From NCBI RefSeq assembly GCF_048544455.1, contig NC_133526.1:1070001-1134000 (forward strand): a DNA stretch of 64,000 bases, written 5' to 3'. Below the pieces are notes generated by a model that saw only the letters and a list, made by a program, of their open reading frames with translations, ran no database searches and was not told the DNA's origin. The DNA comes from Silene latifolia (lineage: Eukaryota; Streptophyta; Magnoliopsida; Caryophyllales; Caryophyllaceae). Both the position numbers and the translations under genes were made by a program. Positions 1 to 10,460 of the stretch are shown here, one piece after another; position 1 is the first letter of the stretch, and every line of letters starts with the position of its first letter.

Positions 1-650
1 ATTAATTAAGTACGTCATTTTAAATTATATTGTTTGAGGATTACGTTTGGTTTAGGGTGTTATGGTTTTAAATTAAAGGAAGTAGTGTTATCGTATCTAG
101 CCACCTAACATACCTTATAGTCTTATACCTACTACCTAAAGTTTGAAACTGCGGTATGTAGTTTTGGCGTGTATCTCACAAATAAACCGGAATGTGTCTG
201 TAATGTACAGAGTTAGATTCAGCAAGTTAGTTTTCTTACCGAGTTCGATCTGTTTGCTCAATATTTTCAAGGGCGTCTAACACCCCGTGCAACCACGGAC
301 GGAGGAACCGGGCCTCCGCTTTTGAACACCTAATTTATAAGCCTTATTGATTAAATTCAATACAAAAATTGAAGTATAATACCCTTGTGCATTCATATTT
401 AGGACCTCATTTTTTCTCGGTGCAACGGGCCTCCATTTGTACTTTCAAAATAAAATAATAAAGTTAATCTATACTTTCAAAATTTTGAAATATAGAAGGC
501 TCATATAATTTTAGAAACTTAAATAAGTATACTTTTAATATGAAATTGTTTAACTAGAAGAGAGGAGAGTTTATTACTTTGATTCAAAACTTCATTTTTA
601 AAGATAATTAAATTTAAAAATAGATAATTAATTAACATGAAAATAGTCTT

Positions 651-933
651 TTTTTTAAAAAAAAAACATAAAGGTTATATCATATCATGCAAATAAGAAG
701 AAATAACGCCGACAAATTCATACGGAAAATTTCCCGTCCAGACACGCCTACCAATGCTGCATGGAGTAGCATGAGCCACCACATGCGCAAGCCTATTAAA
801 GTTCTACTAGAATACGTAAATAAAACCAAATCGAATAAATTACAAAAATTCCAAATATCGTCATAGAGTAGGAAAAGCTCGCTTCTCCCTTTCTTGCGCT
901 TCTTCATATCATTAACTACCCCGAGACAATCGC
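651..933 (-). mobile_element. 5'-truncated LINE tail (RNase H end) with TSD
   Basis: The minus strand reads through a degraded C-terminal RNase H domain of the plant LINE type (SDC, then GRSELFLLYDDIW), the same family as the better preserved copy at 34211-34740. It ends in a T-rich/A-rich tract at 651. A 19-bp direct repeat TTAACATGAAAATAGTCTT lies at 632-650 and 934-952, so this is target-primed insertion. The same insertion with the same TSD is in block B, so it predates the A/B duplication. Reading frames are decayed. Confidence 0.8.
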
Positions 934-987
934 TTAACATGAAAATAGTCTTAATTGTCAATAATAACAAATTTAAAAGAACATACC

Positions 988-1015
988 CGTGTAATTTGCA
1001 CGAGTTTAAGACTAG
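988..1015 (+). other. Possible Helitron 3' terminus
   Basis: A short imperfect hairpin (CCCGTG, loop, CACGAG) is followed about 7 nt later by CTAG and then T. That is the layout of Helitron 3' ends. The 5' end was not located, so the element cannot be bounded. The same motif is at 16295-16322 in block B. Confidence 0.4.
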
Positions 1016-1966
1016 TAACTAATTATAATAAAAACCGACAAGAAAAGAGAAGAAGAAGAACGGAATTTGTGCACCCTCAACATGTAATTTGGGACATCTC
1101 CCGAGTAGTTAGATGTAGATTTGAACAAGAGTATGTTATCAACGGTTTTCGCAATTTGAAAAAGTTTCCATCTTTAAAAAACAAACACGTTTTTTATCGC
1201 TTCGCGAAGGGTAGTTTTGAAAACAAGATTGTGACTTTGTTTCTTAACGAAATTTTGGTTTAAAAGATGTTCTGGATTTTTGGGAGTGTGAGTTTGTGAC
1301 TTAAAGCAAAGAATTGGTACAAAAATGATGATTTATGGATTAAAATGGAGGGAAAACAGTTCTGGTTCAAAACTGGAGCGAACTTGTGCTCGAATTCTCA
1401 CCTAAGCTCGTGTATGAACAAAGGAAGGGAGGTCTCGAGGGAGAGGCGAGAGTTCGGGTTCGCAAAACAGGGGAGAGAAACTCGGGTTTAAAACGCATCA
1501 AGAATCGAGTCCAAACAAGCTAGAAACAAGCTTGAAATCGGATTTAAACAAATTGAATATCAAGTCGAAATTTTGAGGTAAAAATCAAGTCTTTGAATTT
1601 TGAACTTAAAATCGACTTAAAATATTATATTTAAAACAATAATTAAAATAATTTAAAATCGACTAAGAATCTCAAAATGAAATTTATTTTGAAACACACT
1701 ACCCAATTATACAATTAAATTTGGAACACACAAATAACTATCAGAAATAAAAATAGGGAATGTTTAAGCAGCAAATTATCCAACCTTTACAAAATCTTTA
1801 AAATTTGATGTAATGTAAAAAACGTGTAATCAAAATCCAATTTGTTTTTATTTTTGTATATCTTTTAAAAGAAAGAGAAAAAAGGGGCTCACTCTGGTTC
1901 ATTTTGTTAATGTGATCTTTACATGGTACCGTCCATGTGGATGAACAACCATTCCTTTTTTTTTTT

Positions 1967-2153
1967 TCAATAGGTCTTGGTATAGACGGGTGGGGCGAAC
2001 AGACGGGTAAAGGCCTCTAATAAAATGGGTATGGGGTAAGGTGGGACACCCATATGTGCTTCCCACTTTATGATAAATGAATATTTTGTGAGGGAAAATA
2101 TTATCCGTCTATACGTATAGACGGATAGTGTCCGTCTATAATGAGAATTTGTG
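1967..2153. mobile_element. Mutator-type MITE, TATAGACGG arm variant
   Basis: The right end reads, on the minus strand, CACAAATTCTCATT then ATAGACGG; the left end carries TATAGACGGG. The outer 14 bp match the MITEs at 9940, 24838 and 57582, but the inner arms differ from theirs. Flanking T-runs hide the TSD. A copy is at about 17272-17459 in block B. Confidence 0.65.
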
Positions 2154-2931
2154 CTTTTTTTTAAGAGTTGAGTTAATTAAAATTATTATTAAAATTTTGA
2201 TTTTGATTAAATTTTTCTTTTACATAATAAATTTTAACGATTTGCGAAAACATTTTGCAGATGATCATTCCTTAAACTCCTAAAATGCAATTTAGTTGAT
2301 TAATGAGATATTTTTATGACGAAAATGCAAAGTTCGTACTATTAATGTCTAAGTTGAAAAATTGGATTATTTTTAGAAGACTTAACAAAGATCGAGTTAT
2401 TTTCGTTAATTTGCCTATTTTGTATTAAAGGATAGACCGTAACTCAATCCAAAATCTTTTCCGAAACCCCGAAATAAAAATAAACTAAGGGCCGTCAAAA
2501 ATCAAAATGGAATGAGCAGTCATTATCAAATTCGAAATACATTTGAACCTTGATTTTCCCAAATTCGAAATGATTGAACCCGTCGAAGATGTTTAACATG
2601 CATATATGGAGATTCTTTTTAACTTCAACGAGGACCATTCTTTTAAAGAAAGGACAAAATTCATTGTTCCAAATCATATTCTTTTTCTAACTTAAATTAC
2701 TTTATTGTTTTTGTTCTCTCGCTAGTATCCAATTCTCATCGAATGTCGTCATCATCCAAAATCTTTTCCGAAACCCCCAAATAAAAATCAAAATGGAATC
2801 AGCAGTCATTATCAATCTTCTTTATCATCATCTTATCAACGTTGTTATCATCTTCATCAATCCATCATCCTCATTTTCTCAACCTTAGATTCTGATAAAA
2901 AGAAGAATAATAAAAGCAAAAGGCATGTTCA

Positions 2932-3022
2932 TTAGATGAGGATGAGGATCCGTGGAAATAGTTAGGTGATTGATTTTAGTTTGTTAGATGAGGATCACGT
3001 GGAAATAGGTAGGTGATCATGT
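2932..3022 (+). promoter_or_regulatory. Two tandem copies of an upstream module, one with a G-box
   Basis: The module runs GTTAGATGAGG, CGTGGAAATAG, GTAGGTGAT. It appears at 2932-2970 and 2983-3022, and a third time just before the TATA box at 4130-4169. The second copy contains the G-box CACGTG (2996-3001). Copy C has a single module directly upstream of its TATA box, so A and B appear to have about 1.1 kb of inserted sequence between modules. A regulatory role is inferred from recurrence and the G-box only. Confidence 0.45.
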
Positions 3023-3053
3023 GGGATTGTATGTAGTTAGATGCCTATTATTC

Positions 3054-3476
3054 AACACAAAATCTCATTGAAGACGGCACGTATCCGTCACTTTGGAGTG
3101 ACGGATACCATTTTCTCTCACAAATGACTCAAATAGAGGAGAGAGGGAAGCACATGGGGGTGCCCCCACCTTGTCCCCCCCTATTCGTTTTGTGAGTGGC
3201 ATTACCCTGCTCATTTGCTTCGAGTTCGAGGTTTGGTCTCATTCCCAACCAATAACCCGACTTTACGGTGTAGTCCCCATTCCTGCTAGGCCACCAATAG
3301 AGTTGGTCTTCGGGTAAATCTCTGCTTAACGGGATTTCATGTATCCTCCTGACCTCCTCTTCCAAAAACAGAGCACTCAAAATATCTTCTCGCCAAGAAC
3401 CCGTATTCGCATCAATGAGCTCGGCCACATACATAGACGGGTTCGCTTCAATATTTGGATGTGGTATATTTAACAA
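3054..3476 (-). mobile_element. MITE end abutting a LINE zf-RVT fragment
   Basis: Positions 3054-3190 resemble one half of the 186-bp MITE at 57582-57767: the same terminal ACAAAATCTCATT, GACGGATACC arm and CACATGGGGGTG core. It runs directly into a minus-strand reading frame (3129-3476) that resembles the linker/zf-RVT region of plant LINE reverse transcriptases (AELIDANTGSWREDI, then EDQLYWWPSRNGDYTVKSGY). No TSD or second MITE end is visible. It is either a MITE that landed in a LINE and lost one end, or a captured fragment. Block B carries it at about 18405-18817. Confidence 0.55.
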
Positions 3477-3562
3477 AATAGGGCGGATTTCAAACTATTT
3501 ACCAAAAATGAGTCCACGTCACCATTTCCGGGATTTTTTTTTTTTTTAAGAAATTCGACATA

Positions 3563-3665
3563 TCTCGCTGTCCCGGACAGCGAGAATCTATAGAGGGCAA
3601 AAGGCAAAAACAAGCATAATGCACAAAAGTTGGACCTGTACATACTCGCTGTCCAGGACAGCGAG
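3563..3665. repeat. Two near-perfect 21-23 bp palindromes, 59 bp apart
   Basis: CTCGCTGTCC is mirrored around a single central base at 3563-3585 (centre C) and again at 3645-3665 (centre A). Both lie in the roughly 400 bp of block A that block B lacks. No protein or RNA gene is recognised around them. Confidence 0.7.
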
Positions 3666-4129
3666 AAAGCTTGTATATTAACATACTTGACAAGCTACTT
3701 TCGTTGTCTCCGTTCTCCTTGCTCCGACCACCAAATGACGAAATACAACCCACATTCTCTTCTACTCACTTCCCTTATCATATACACATCTTTGTTCGAG
3801 TTATTAGTTCCGTGGTTTGTGCAAAAAACGACCCGCAATATCGCCGTTCGCTAAGAATTTCGGTTTCACAAAAATCCATTTATATTGATAGTGACTGATA
3901 TACAGCAGGAATTATGGTAATAGTGTAATACAATACGGTAGGAATTATGGTAATAGTGTAAGCAAAAAGTTCATTAATTCCATCTAGCATCAATATGAGC
4001 GGCAACGGCTTAAAGAAGAAAAAGAAGAACAGTTACAACACGTCTTCGTTATTATCCTCACCTTCCAATTATTCTCTCAACACTTAAGTTACATCGCAGG
4101 ATATAGTAGAACGAATCGTTGGTTTGATT

Positions 4130-4179
4130 GTTAGATGAGGCGTGGAAATAGGTGGTAGGTGATCATGTGTGTATAAATA
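4130..4179 (+). promoter_or_regulatory. Proximal promoter of 2OGD copy A (module plus TATA box)
   Basis: The third copy of the GTTAGATGAGG / CGTGGAAATAGG / GGTGATCATG module is followed by TATAAATA at 4172-4179. The start codon is about 370 bp downstream, leaving a long pyrimidine- and CAT-rich leader (4200-4547). A TTGCAGGAAATC near 4517 could be a leader-intron acceptor, but no donor was chosen. Confidence 0.6.
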
Positions 4180-4547
4180 CCCCCACAGATTGTTCAAAAT
4201 TTTCATAACCAAAACATCTCCAACATCAACTGCATCCACTGCATATATAACAGTTGACTGTTAGTTAATAGTTGACTGTTAGTTGACTAATATAACAGAA
4301 TCTCTATATATACACTTGTACTCCTTACAATTGTAAACATAAGTTTCATAATACAATTTACTCAGATTACTCATTATCATATTCTCTCATCTATATTCTC
4401 TCTACAATACAATTCATACATTTCTATACATCTTCATTACAATCATAAATCTTCATCTTCAACCTATGTTACTAGATTAATACTAATCTTCTTCACCTAC
4501 TTTCTTTCTTCCTAAGTTGCAGGAAATCAAAAAAAAAAAACAAAAAA

Positions 4548-6747
4548 ATGAAACTATTAGCGGAATTCCTAAGTGAAGGTAACCAATTCCCATTAGATTA
4601 TAAATTGCTCGACCGTGAATTACCTATTCCTTTATATGAGGAACCAATCCACGACCTACGAGTAGCTGACCTGGTGTGTTTGAGTTGGGGTATGAATCCT
4701 CGGCCACCAATAGTCCTCGACTCCGTCTATCAAGCAGCCATAACTGATGGCATATTTCAAGTATGCTCAAATATTCTCATTTCCCTTCTCTTATCTTATC
4801 TTCAAAATTTGAACTAGTTAATAACAAATTAATTTCGATCCATTTACTAATCACGGTAATTTTTATTGGATTTTTTTTTTTTTTTGATAAATGCAATCAT
4901 TTTGTCGTAGGAAAGACTAAAGAGGACAGAGGCCGTTTGTTAATGGAGTATATATTTTTATATATGAACTTATTAAGGCCATGTAGAGTTTGTTACGTGT
5001 GGTTTATGAGGCCACTCTAATTTATAAGTTCGCTTTTTTTATCGACTTTATTTAAACGACTTGCTTAATATTAATTTTGATCCATTTACTAATCATTGGT
5101 AATTTTTATTTTGATGGGTTAATTATTTTAAAAACGTAAATCTATGATTGTGATTTGAGACGGAGGGAGTATAAATTTGGGTTGGATATTTTAATTTATT
5201 AATTATTTTAATTGTGTGTTAATTAAAAATGTAGAGTGAATTAACTGGATATGAGTGATTGTTTATATAATCTTTTAAGCACATAATGTTGTTCTTGATA
5301 ATTTAACACTTAGTTTTACGTAATTACAAGGTCACCAATCATGGAATCGCCCCAAGAGTGATGGAAAGGGCCATGCAGGCTGCAACAAACTTTTTTGAAT
5401 TACCCATTTATCAACTCAAGAGCAAGGCTGCAGAATTAAAAAGTGAATATTCCGGCAGTTATTCCAGCAGTTATGTCCATTTTTCAGGACTTCATCCTAC
5501 AGCAAAATATTGGAGGGACACTTTGTTCTTCTACTCGCCCTCACAAACCTCACAAACCGTAAATATCCCTGATCATGCATCCAAATTCAAGTAAGTTTTG
5601 TTAATAATTTAACAATTACTTTCACTTTGGACGGGTATATCTGTCTAAAGTGTAGACGGATCAAATATCACCACTTTACATAATAAGACAAGGTGGTAAC
5701 ATCCAACTTATTATTTGTCTTATTATAAAATTAGTGTAATATTTGACCCGTCAACGACTTTAGACGGATAGAAGTGAGAATTCGTGATAATTTAAACGAG
5801 TCTTACTTAACTTATTCACAAATTCTCATTGAAGACATGACATATCCGTCACAAGCTGAAGACGGATACCATTTTACCTCACAATGTACCCACTTTTTCT
5901 CTCTCTGCAACACTATTCATGTGGTCCCCTTTCTCCACTAACCCATTTTGTTACCATTTTATCTCACAAAATATCCGTCACAAATGGTAACCCGTCATAA
6001 AAGTATAGTAATATGGATAATAGATGACAAATTAGATGCCCATAGGCCGACCGGCTATGAGCCTATGACCACAAACAAAAATATTTTCCCTGCGAGCTTG
6101 GCGAAAGCTATTATACACTAATTATTTCTCAGCAAATTTTACGAGAAAATTTAACTAATATACACCAATTGTTTTCCATATGTAGCTCTTCTGTTGGATA
6201 CTATGCTTCAAAAGTCAGACCACTTGCTGAAAAATTAATAAGTTTCATCAGTGAACGTCTTGAGCTTGGCGAAAGCTATTTTGATGAGCAAGGACTCACG
6301 TCGGTGAGAAGGCTAAATATAAACTCGTATCCGCGCTGTCCACAACCTACATTAACTTGCGGAATACCTCGGCATAGAAATCCCGATCTGCTAACGATCA
6401 CATTTGAAAGTGGTCACGGGATACAAGTGTTTAAAAACAATCAATGGCAGAGCGTAAAGGCTCAACGAAATGCATTGATTGTAACACTAGGAAATCAAAT
6501 GCAGGTTGTGAGTAACAATGTGCTCAAAGCACCCGTTCATAGAGTGCTTGTGAACGCTGAAAGGGGACGTACATCAATCTCTTATGCCATAGCCCCAAGT
6601 AATGACACCGACGTGAAACCTGCTGCCATTGGCCGCCCAGGAGCAGAACCCCAGCGCTACAGAAGCTACAAATATTGTGATTATCTTGTGGATCACATGA
6701 CGAATTATAGAGACGCAACCTCAGTTGTATCGCATTTTGAAGTGTAA
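4548..6747 (+). CDS. 2-oxoglutarate/Fe(II)-dependent dioxygenase-like protein, copy A (HxN variant)
   Basis: Three exons, 4548-4760, 5331-5590 and 6186-6747, join in frame to 344 aa. All junctions are GT-AG (CAA|GTATGC, ACAAG|GTCACC, CAA|GTAAGT, TGTAG|CTC). The product resembles the plant DOXC class of soluble 2OG oxygenases that tailor specialised metabolites and hormones. Exon 2 opens with VTNHGI, the usual F-x-V-x-NHG region; exon 3 holds the double-stranded beta-helix core (NINSYPRCPQP, then LTI). The distal His276 (APVHRV) and the 2OG-binding Arg286-x-Ser288 are present. The first ligand motif reads His221-Arg-Asn223 instead of His-x-Asp (codon AAT at 6379-6381). Copies B and C share this, so it is not a one-off error. 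Substrate is unknown. It may be an altered oxygenase or a pseudoenzyme. Confidence 0.85.
5817..5996. mobile_element. Mutator-type MITE in intron 2 of copy A
   Basis: It starts CACAAATTCTCATT and is nearly identical to the complete element at 9940-10133. It lacks the last 15 or so bp of that element, and about 14 bp of host intron seen in copy B (TAAGTGGACTTGG) is also gone. It is absent from copies B and C, so it arrived after the A/B split. An older, degraded relative (about 5626-5783, GACGGGT arm to AGACGGATAG arm) lies in intron 2 of all three copies. Confidence 0.75.
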
Positions 6748-7360
6748 TTTGTTGAAAGTTGATTTCGGAAAGTAAATGAACTTGGATTTTAGACATTTAG
6801 TGATGGTTATTGTCTTATTCGTTTTAGTTGAATGTGGATTCATATTGTGGGACCTAAAGGCTTTTAGTTTGAGACTTTTAAGTACAAGCAGGGCCAAATA
6901 CTTGGGTGCACTTTCATTGGAAAAAGATCATTATATGACGGTTTGAAATTCATCTCAAAACTTGTTTTGTGCTTTTTAAAATTAAGATTTTCAACATATT
7001 GAAACGAACAAGTATCAGCTTTGTTTCTCTTGTTCATGATTGTGACTAACAGAGAAAACAGAGAAAAAGTAGGATTACGAAGACAGATGAAGAAGAGAGT
7101 AAATTTAGAGGGAATGATTGAATTGCAGAGAGGAGAAGCTGATTTTATAACTTGGAGATGAGATTGAGAAATTAGGAAATTAGGGATTTGTAGTTTGGAT
7201 TTTGGAAAGTGTTCGAGTTATGGCTGTGTTTTGTGTGTTCGTCTAACGGCAAACTCCTACTGCTTCACCTTTGTGCGTCTTTTAGCTGCAATAGTAGACG
7301 CATCTTCTTTTAATTGTTTCTTAGTTCGGAAAAAAAAAATGGAATTTCCACCACTGTATA

Positions 7361-7893
7361 GACCTGTCAAACGGGTCGGGTCCCGGGTTGGGTCATATGG
7401 GCCAGGTCAGAATACGGGTCGGGTCATACGGGTCACTGGTCGGGTCAGGGTAAGAATACGGGTCAAAAAAAATAACGTCTTTTTAAAACGATTTTTTTAA
7501 AAAGTAAAATATATTTAAAATTATTATTTTAATCATATTCATCATATACAATAATTATATTGATATAATTATTAAAATAAAGTTTTTTAATAATTATTTT
7601 ATTATTAAATATTATAAAAGTTATATAAAATTGACTTTTTGGTTGAATTTTTAATTTTAAGTAATAAAAAATAATTTTTTAACTATATTTTCAAATATTA
7701 ATATTTTTACTAAAATTCATGATTTACCCTTGACCCAACGGGTCGTCCCGTTCGGGTCGGGTCTCGATCCTAAAATAACGGGTCATTTCGGGTTCGGATC
7801 AAACGAGTCGCGGGTCGAAAAAACCGGGTATGTAACCCAAAAAAACAGGTCGGGCAGGTCGGGTTTTCGAGTCGGGTCGAATTTTGACAGGTC
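7361..7893. mobile_element. GGGTC-rich inverted-repeat element, block A
   Basis: Two GC-rich arms made of degenerate GGGTC/ACGGGT motifs flank about 300 bp of very AT-rich DNA. The outer ends read GACCTGTCAAA and its reverse complement TTTTGACAGGTC. Copies lie at 22118-22635 (block B) and 46418-46933 (D flank); a partial relative is near 49165-49345. It has the look of a non-autonomous DNA element, but no TSD could be assigned. Open frames across the arms are composition artefacts. Confidence 0.6.
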
Positions 7894-8305
7894 ACACCCT
7901 CATCTGATCAATGCAGTTAGTGTAACCGATATAGCAGCACTTTCTGGCTGTTCAGAAGGTCATCAATGCTGTGATTATGTGATTGATGAGGGTCTCATCC
8001 CGAAGGCAATTGAATTTTTTTTTTCCCGATTTTTTGCGTAACCCAGGTCCCAGACTAACACGACATCCTTTAGGATGAAAATGTTGTCTTTTAGGACATC
8101 ACAAATTCACAACGCAAGACTAACACATTGTTACTACGCAAGACTAACACAACATCACAACGCACTTTGCTGGTTATCTCATTTAAATGAAATTGGAGCA
8201 CACAAAACCTTCCAAAAAAAGAATGAGAGAAGAAAATCCGACTATCATAAAACAAAAAAAGATGAAAAAAATAAACAACTAGAAAGAAGTTTGTAGAAAA
8301 AAATA

Positions 8306-9690
8306 GGGTAAATTAATTATTACACTCTTATAAATTACACTTTTCAAAACTTACTACCTTATAAAAAAAACTAGTTGCTTGTTTACTTTGTTCAGAGGCT
8401 CAGTCTTATTGGTGTCATTAATCGTATGCCTACTCCCGACGAAAATTTGTTTTTAAAACCTCTCAACAATTCATTCACGCGTGTTTTTTGTTCTGCTTCT
8501 GCACCTTTTATTATTTATGGTGTTTACGATTGCATGTATTCATGCAGCTACGAGCGAGCTTCCGACATTTGCGCATTACGATAAGAATCGAAAATATTAT
8601 GGAAGTTACGAATACAATTTATTTATCCGAGTAAATTACTAGATGATCGATTGATCTTCATTATATTAATAATTAATAATTTGGTTTACAAGAAAAAGAG
8701 ATTGTTCACTAGGAAATGACATGAAATTACTAGCAGCCAGGTACAGGACAACCTGACGATAAACTATACTACTGTTTTATTCCAATATAGATCGACAATG
8801 AGCCTCGCCTTGCCTCATTGATCGTCGTCCTGCAACATTAAAAAAAGAAGAAGAAGCAGAAGAAGAGTACAACACTTATATAGGGAGTAAAGCACGATAA
8901 AAGGACCTTAAATATGCAAAAGATTGTTATAAGGACCTGAAATTTAATTACGAGGCTGGACCTCTGTTGGTTTATGTCATTAACTTCTATTCTTTCCGTT
9001 TAAGAGTTTAACTTTACTAGCTTACTGATCTCCATCCTCTCCTATTTCCATGCAAAGTTGATTTTTTTTCAAATTAAGGATGAAAACGTCAATAGTTAGT
9101 AAAATGAATTTTGTTAAGAATCAAACATTTTTTCATGATTTTAAAATCAATAATGATAGTAAAGATAATCCAATATTTTTTAAGTTCCGTTCAGATCGAT
9201 TCAGTTTATATTAGATAATATAAATTATTTCTTTCTTACAAATTCAATTTAGTTAGTTCATTTAGTTTAGTCTAGTTGATTAAGTTAAGTCAAGTCCATT
9301 CAATACAGTTCATTAAACTCAATTAAGTCAGATCCATTCAATTCTCATGGGTCCATTCAATTAACTCAGGTCCATTCACTTCATTCAATTCTCATGGATG
9401 GGTCCATTCAATTCAATTTAAATAAGTTTAGTTCAGTTCAAACAATTTCAATTAAAGAAAGGGTCTAAGTCTCTTTAAAATTGTTTTACGAGAAAATCCC
9501 AAAACCCATACAAACTCAACCTATATAAGGTTAAAAACAAGTATTTTTCAAACCCAAAATATGTTCGACTGCTTTTTTACTCGAATCGAAGTTACCAAAC
9601 TCGTAACTGGCTCAACCGACTCGTTTGACAGGTTTGGAGGGAGGGAGTATAAATTTGATTTTGAATGGATCAACTAGGGTTCGTGTGATT
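8306..9690. other. Spacer without a recognised gene
   Basis: No supported coding region was seen. Positions 9180-9470 hold a degenerate simple repeat built from TTCAATTCA / TTCAGTT / GTCCATTCAATT units. The 8800-8880 stretch has a GAA-rich purine run. The rest is AT-rich sequence with no recognised element. Confidence 0.6.
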
Positions 9691-9939
9691 TCACGTTTGG
9701 TTAGCGTTGAGGGCCATATACTGAGTACGTTATTTTGGTAAATTTTTGCATCGAGCCAAGCAACATTAATTGAGCTCGATCGCACGAGGTGTCTCGTCTC
9801 GTTCACTCTATTTCACAAATGCGTAAAAACTCGCCTACAAAAACGAGAATTTGTTTCAACTATTACCAGATTGAAGTAAATTTTTTTGTGAAATAACTAA
9901 ATAATAATAATAATTCGACTCTATATATGCTAATAAAAC

Positions 9940-10133
9940 CACAAATTCTCATTGAAGACATGACATATCCGTCACAAGCTTGTGACGGATACCACTTTAC
10001 CTCACAATGTACCCACTTTTTCTCTCTCTGCAACACTATTCATGTGGTCCCCTTTCTCCACTAACCCATTTTGTTACCATTTTATCTCACAAAATATCCG
10101 CCACAAATGGTAACCCGTCACAAGGGAGACCAA
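9940..10133. mobile_element. Mutator-type MITE (full length)
   Basis: The element starts CACAAATTCTCATT and ends near CCCGTCACAAGGGAGACC. It is flanked by TAATAAAAC (9931-9939) and TTATAAAAC (10134-10142), a 9-bp duplication with one mismatch, as Mutator-superfamily elements make. It is close kin to 5817-5996. Confidence 0.75.
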
Positions 10134-10298
10134 TTATAAAACAAACTAACTAACTTGAGATGCTTCCTTTCTTTAAATCTCCAGCAATCACTACCCTATC
10201 CCTATCTACCTCACTTTATCTGGTCCACTTCATCTCCCTTTTATAGCTAAGTTTTAAAGATAATTTTATTTGTTTATATATATATTTTCCATTATACC

Positions 10299-10460
10299 TT
10301 ATATATACTTTGGCAATGGAATTTTACCAGTGTCAATGTTTACATAATAATGCCTCTTAACTTGTTCAATAGTCTTGTCACCAACGGCCTTGGCAATATT
10401 ATACCAGCGAGCAGGAGTGTCGCGGTCATAAACCGCCAAGGCCATTTCAAAGGCTTGTTT
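10299..10460 (-). pseudogene. RADIALIS-like SANT/MYB gene fragment 1
   Basis: The minus strand encodes a single-MYB (SANT) domain of the RADIALIS-like type: [19 protein letters not shown], then [19 protein letters not shown], then [10 protein letters not shown] and a stop. Such small nuclear proteins antagonise other MYB factors in plants. The N-terminal start is missing and about ten residues normally between HYE and the SGK(I/V)P motif are absent. A TTATCAG acceptor-like sequence precedes the fragment. It is broken and probably not expressed as a protein. Confidence 0.75.

Larger units (their letters stand above)
104..8305. repeat. Duplicated block A (paired with block B)
   Basis: This stretch matches about 15459-23483 nearly base for base. 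The match starts at CCTAACATACC and stops just after AGAAAGAAGT(T/C)TGTAG. It carries one 2OGD gene, its upstream region and its 3' flank. Differences visible by eye include about 50 bp at 155-205 absent from B, about 400 bp at 3477-3884 absent from B, a MITE in intron 2 only in A, and about 440 bp near 8180 missing from A. Several of these breaks lie in short direct repeats, as expected for microhomology-mediated deletion. Positions 1-103 lie outside the duplication and show nothing recognisable. Apart from the features listed separately, 104-4547 has no supported gene. Confidence 0.9.

Noticed and set aside
955-1263. A 102-codon frame conserved in A and B (955-1263, 16262-16570)
   Set aside because: The blocks are too similar for conservation to mean anything; the frame starts in the LINE TSD, resembles no known family and has no promoter.
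6524-6796. Antisense frames over exon 3 of the 2OGD copies
   Set aside because: They are shadows of the coding strand and repeat simply because the exons are duplicated.
7195-8041. Frames across the GGGTC element and the sequence before it
   Set aside because: They follow from composition; no domain or codon pattern supports translation.
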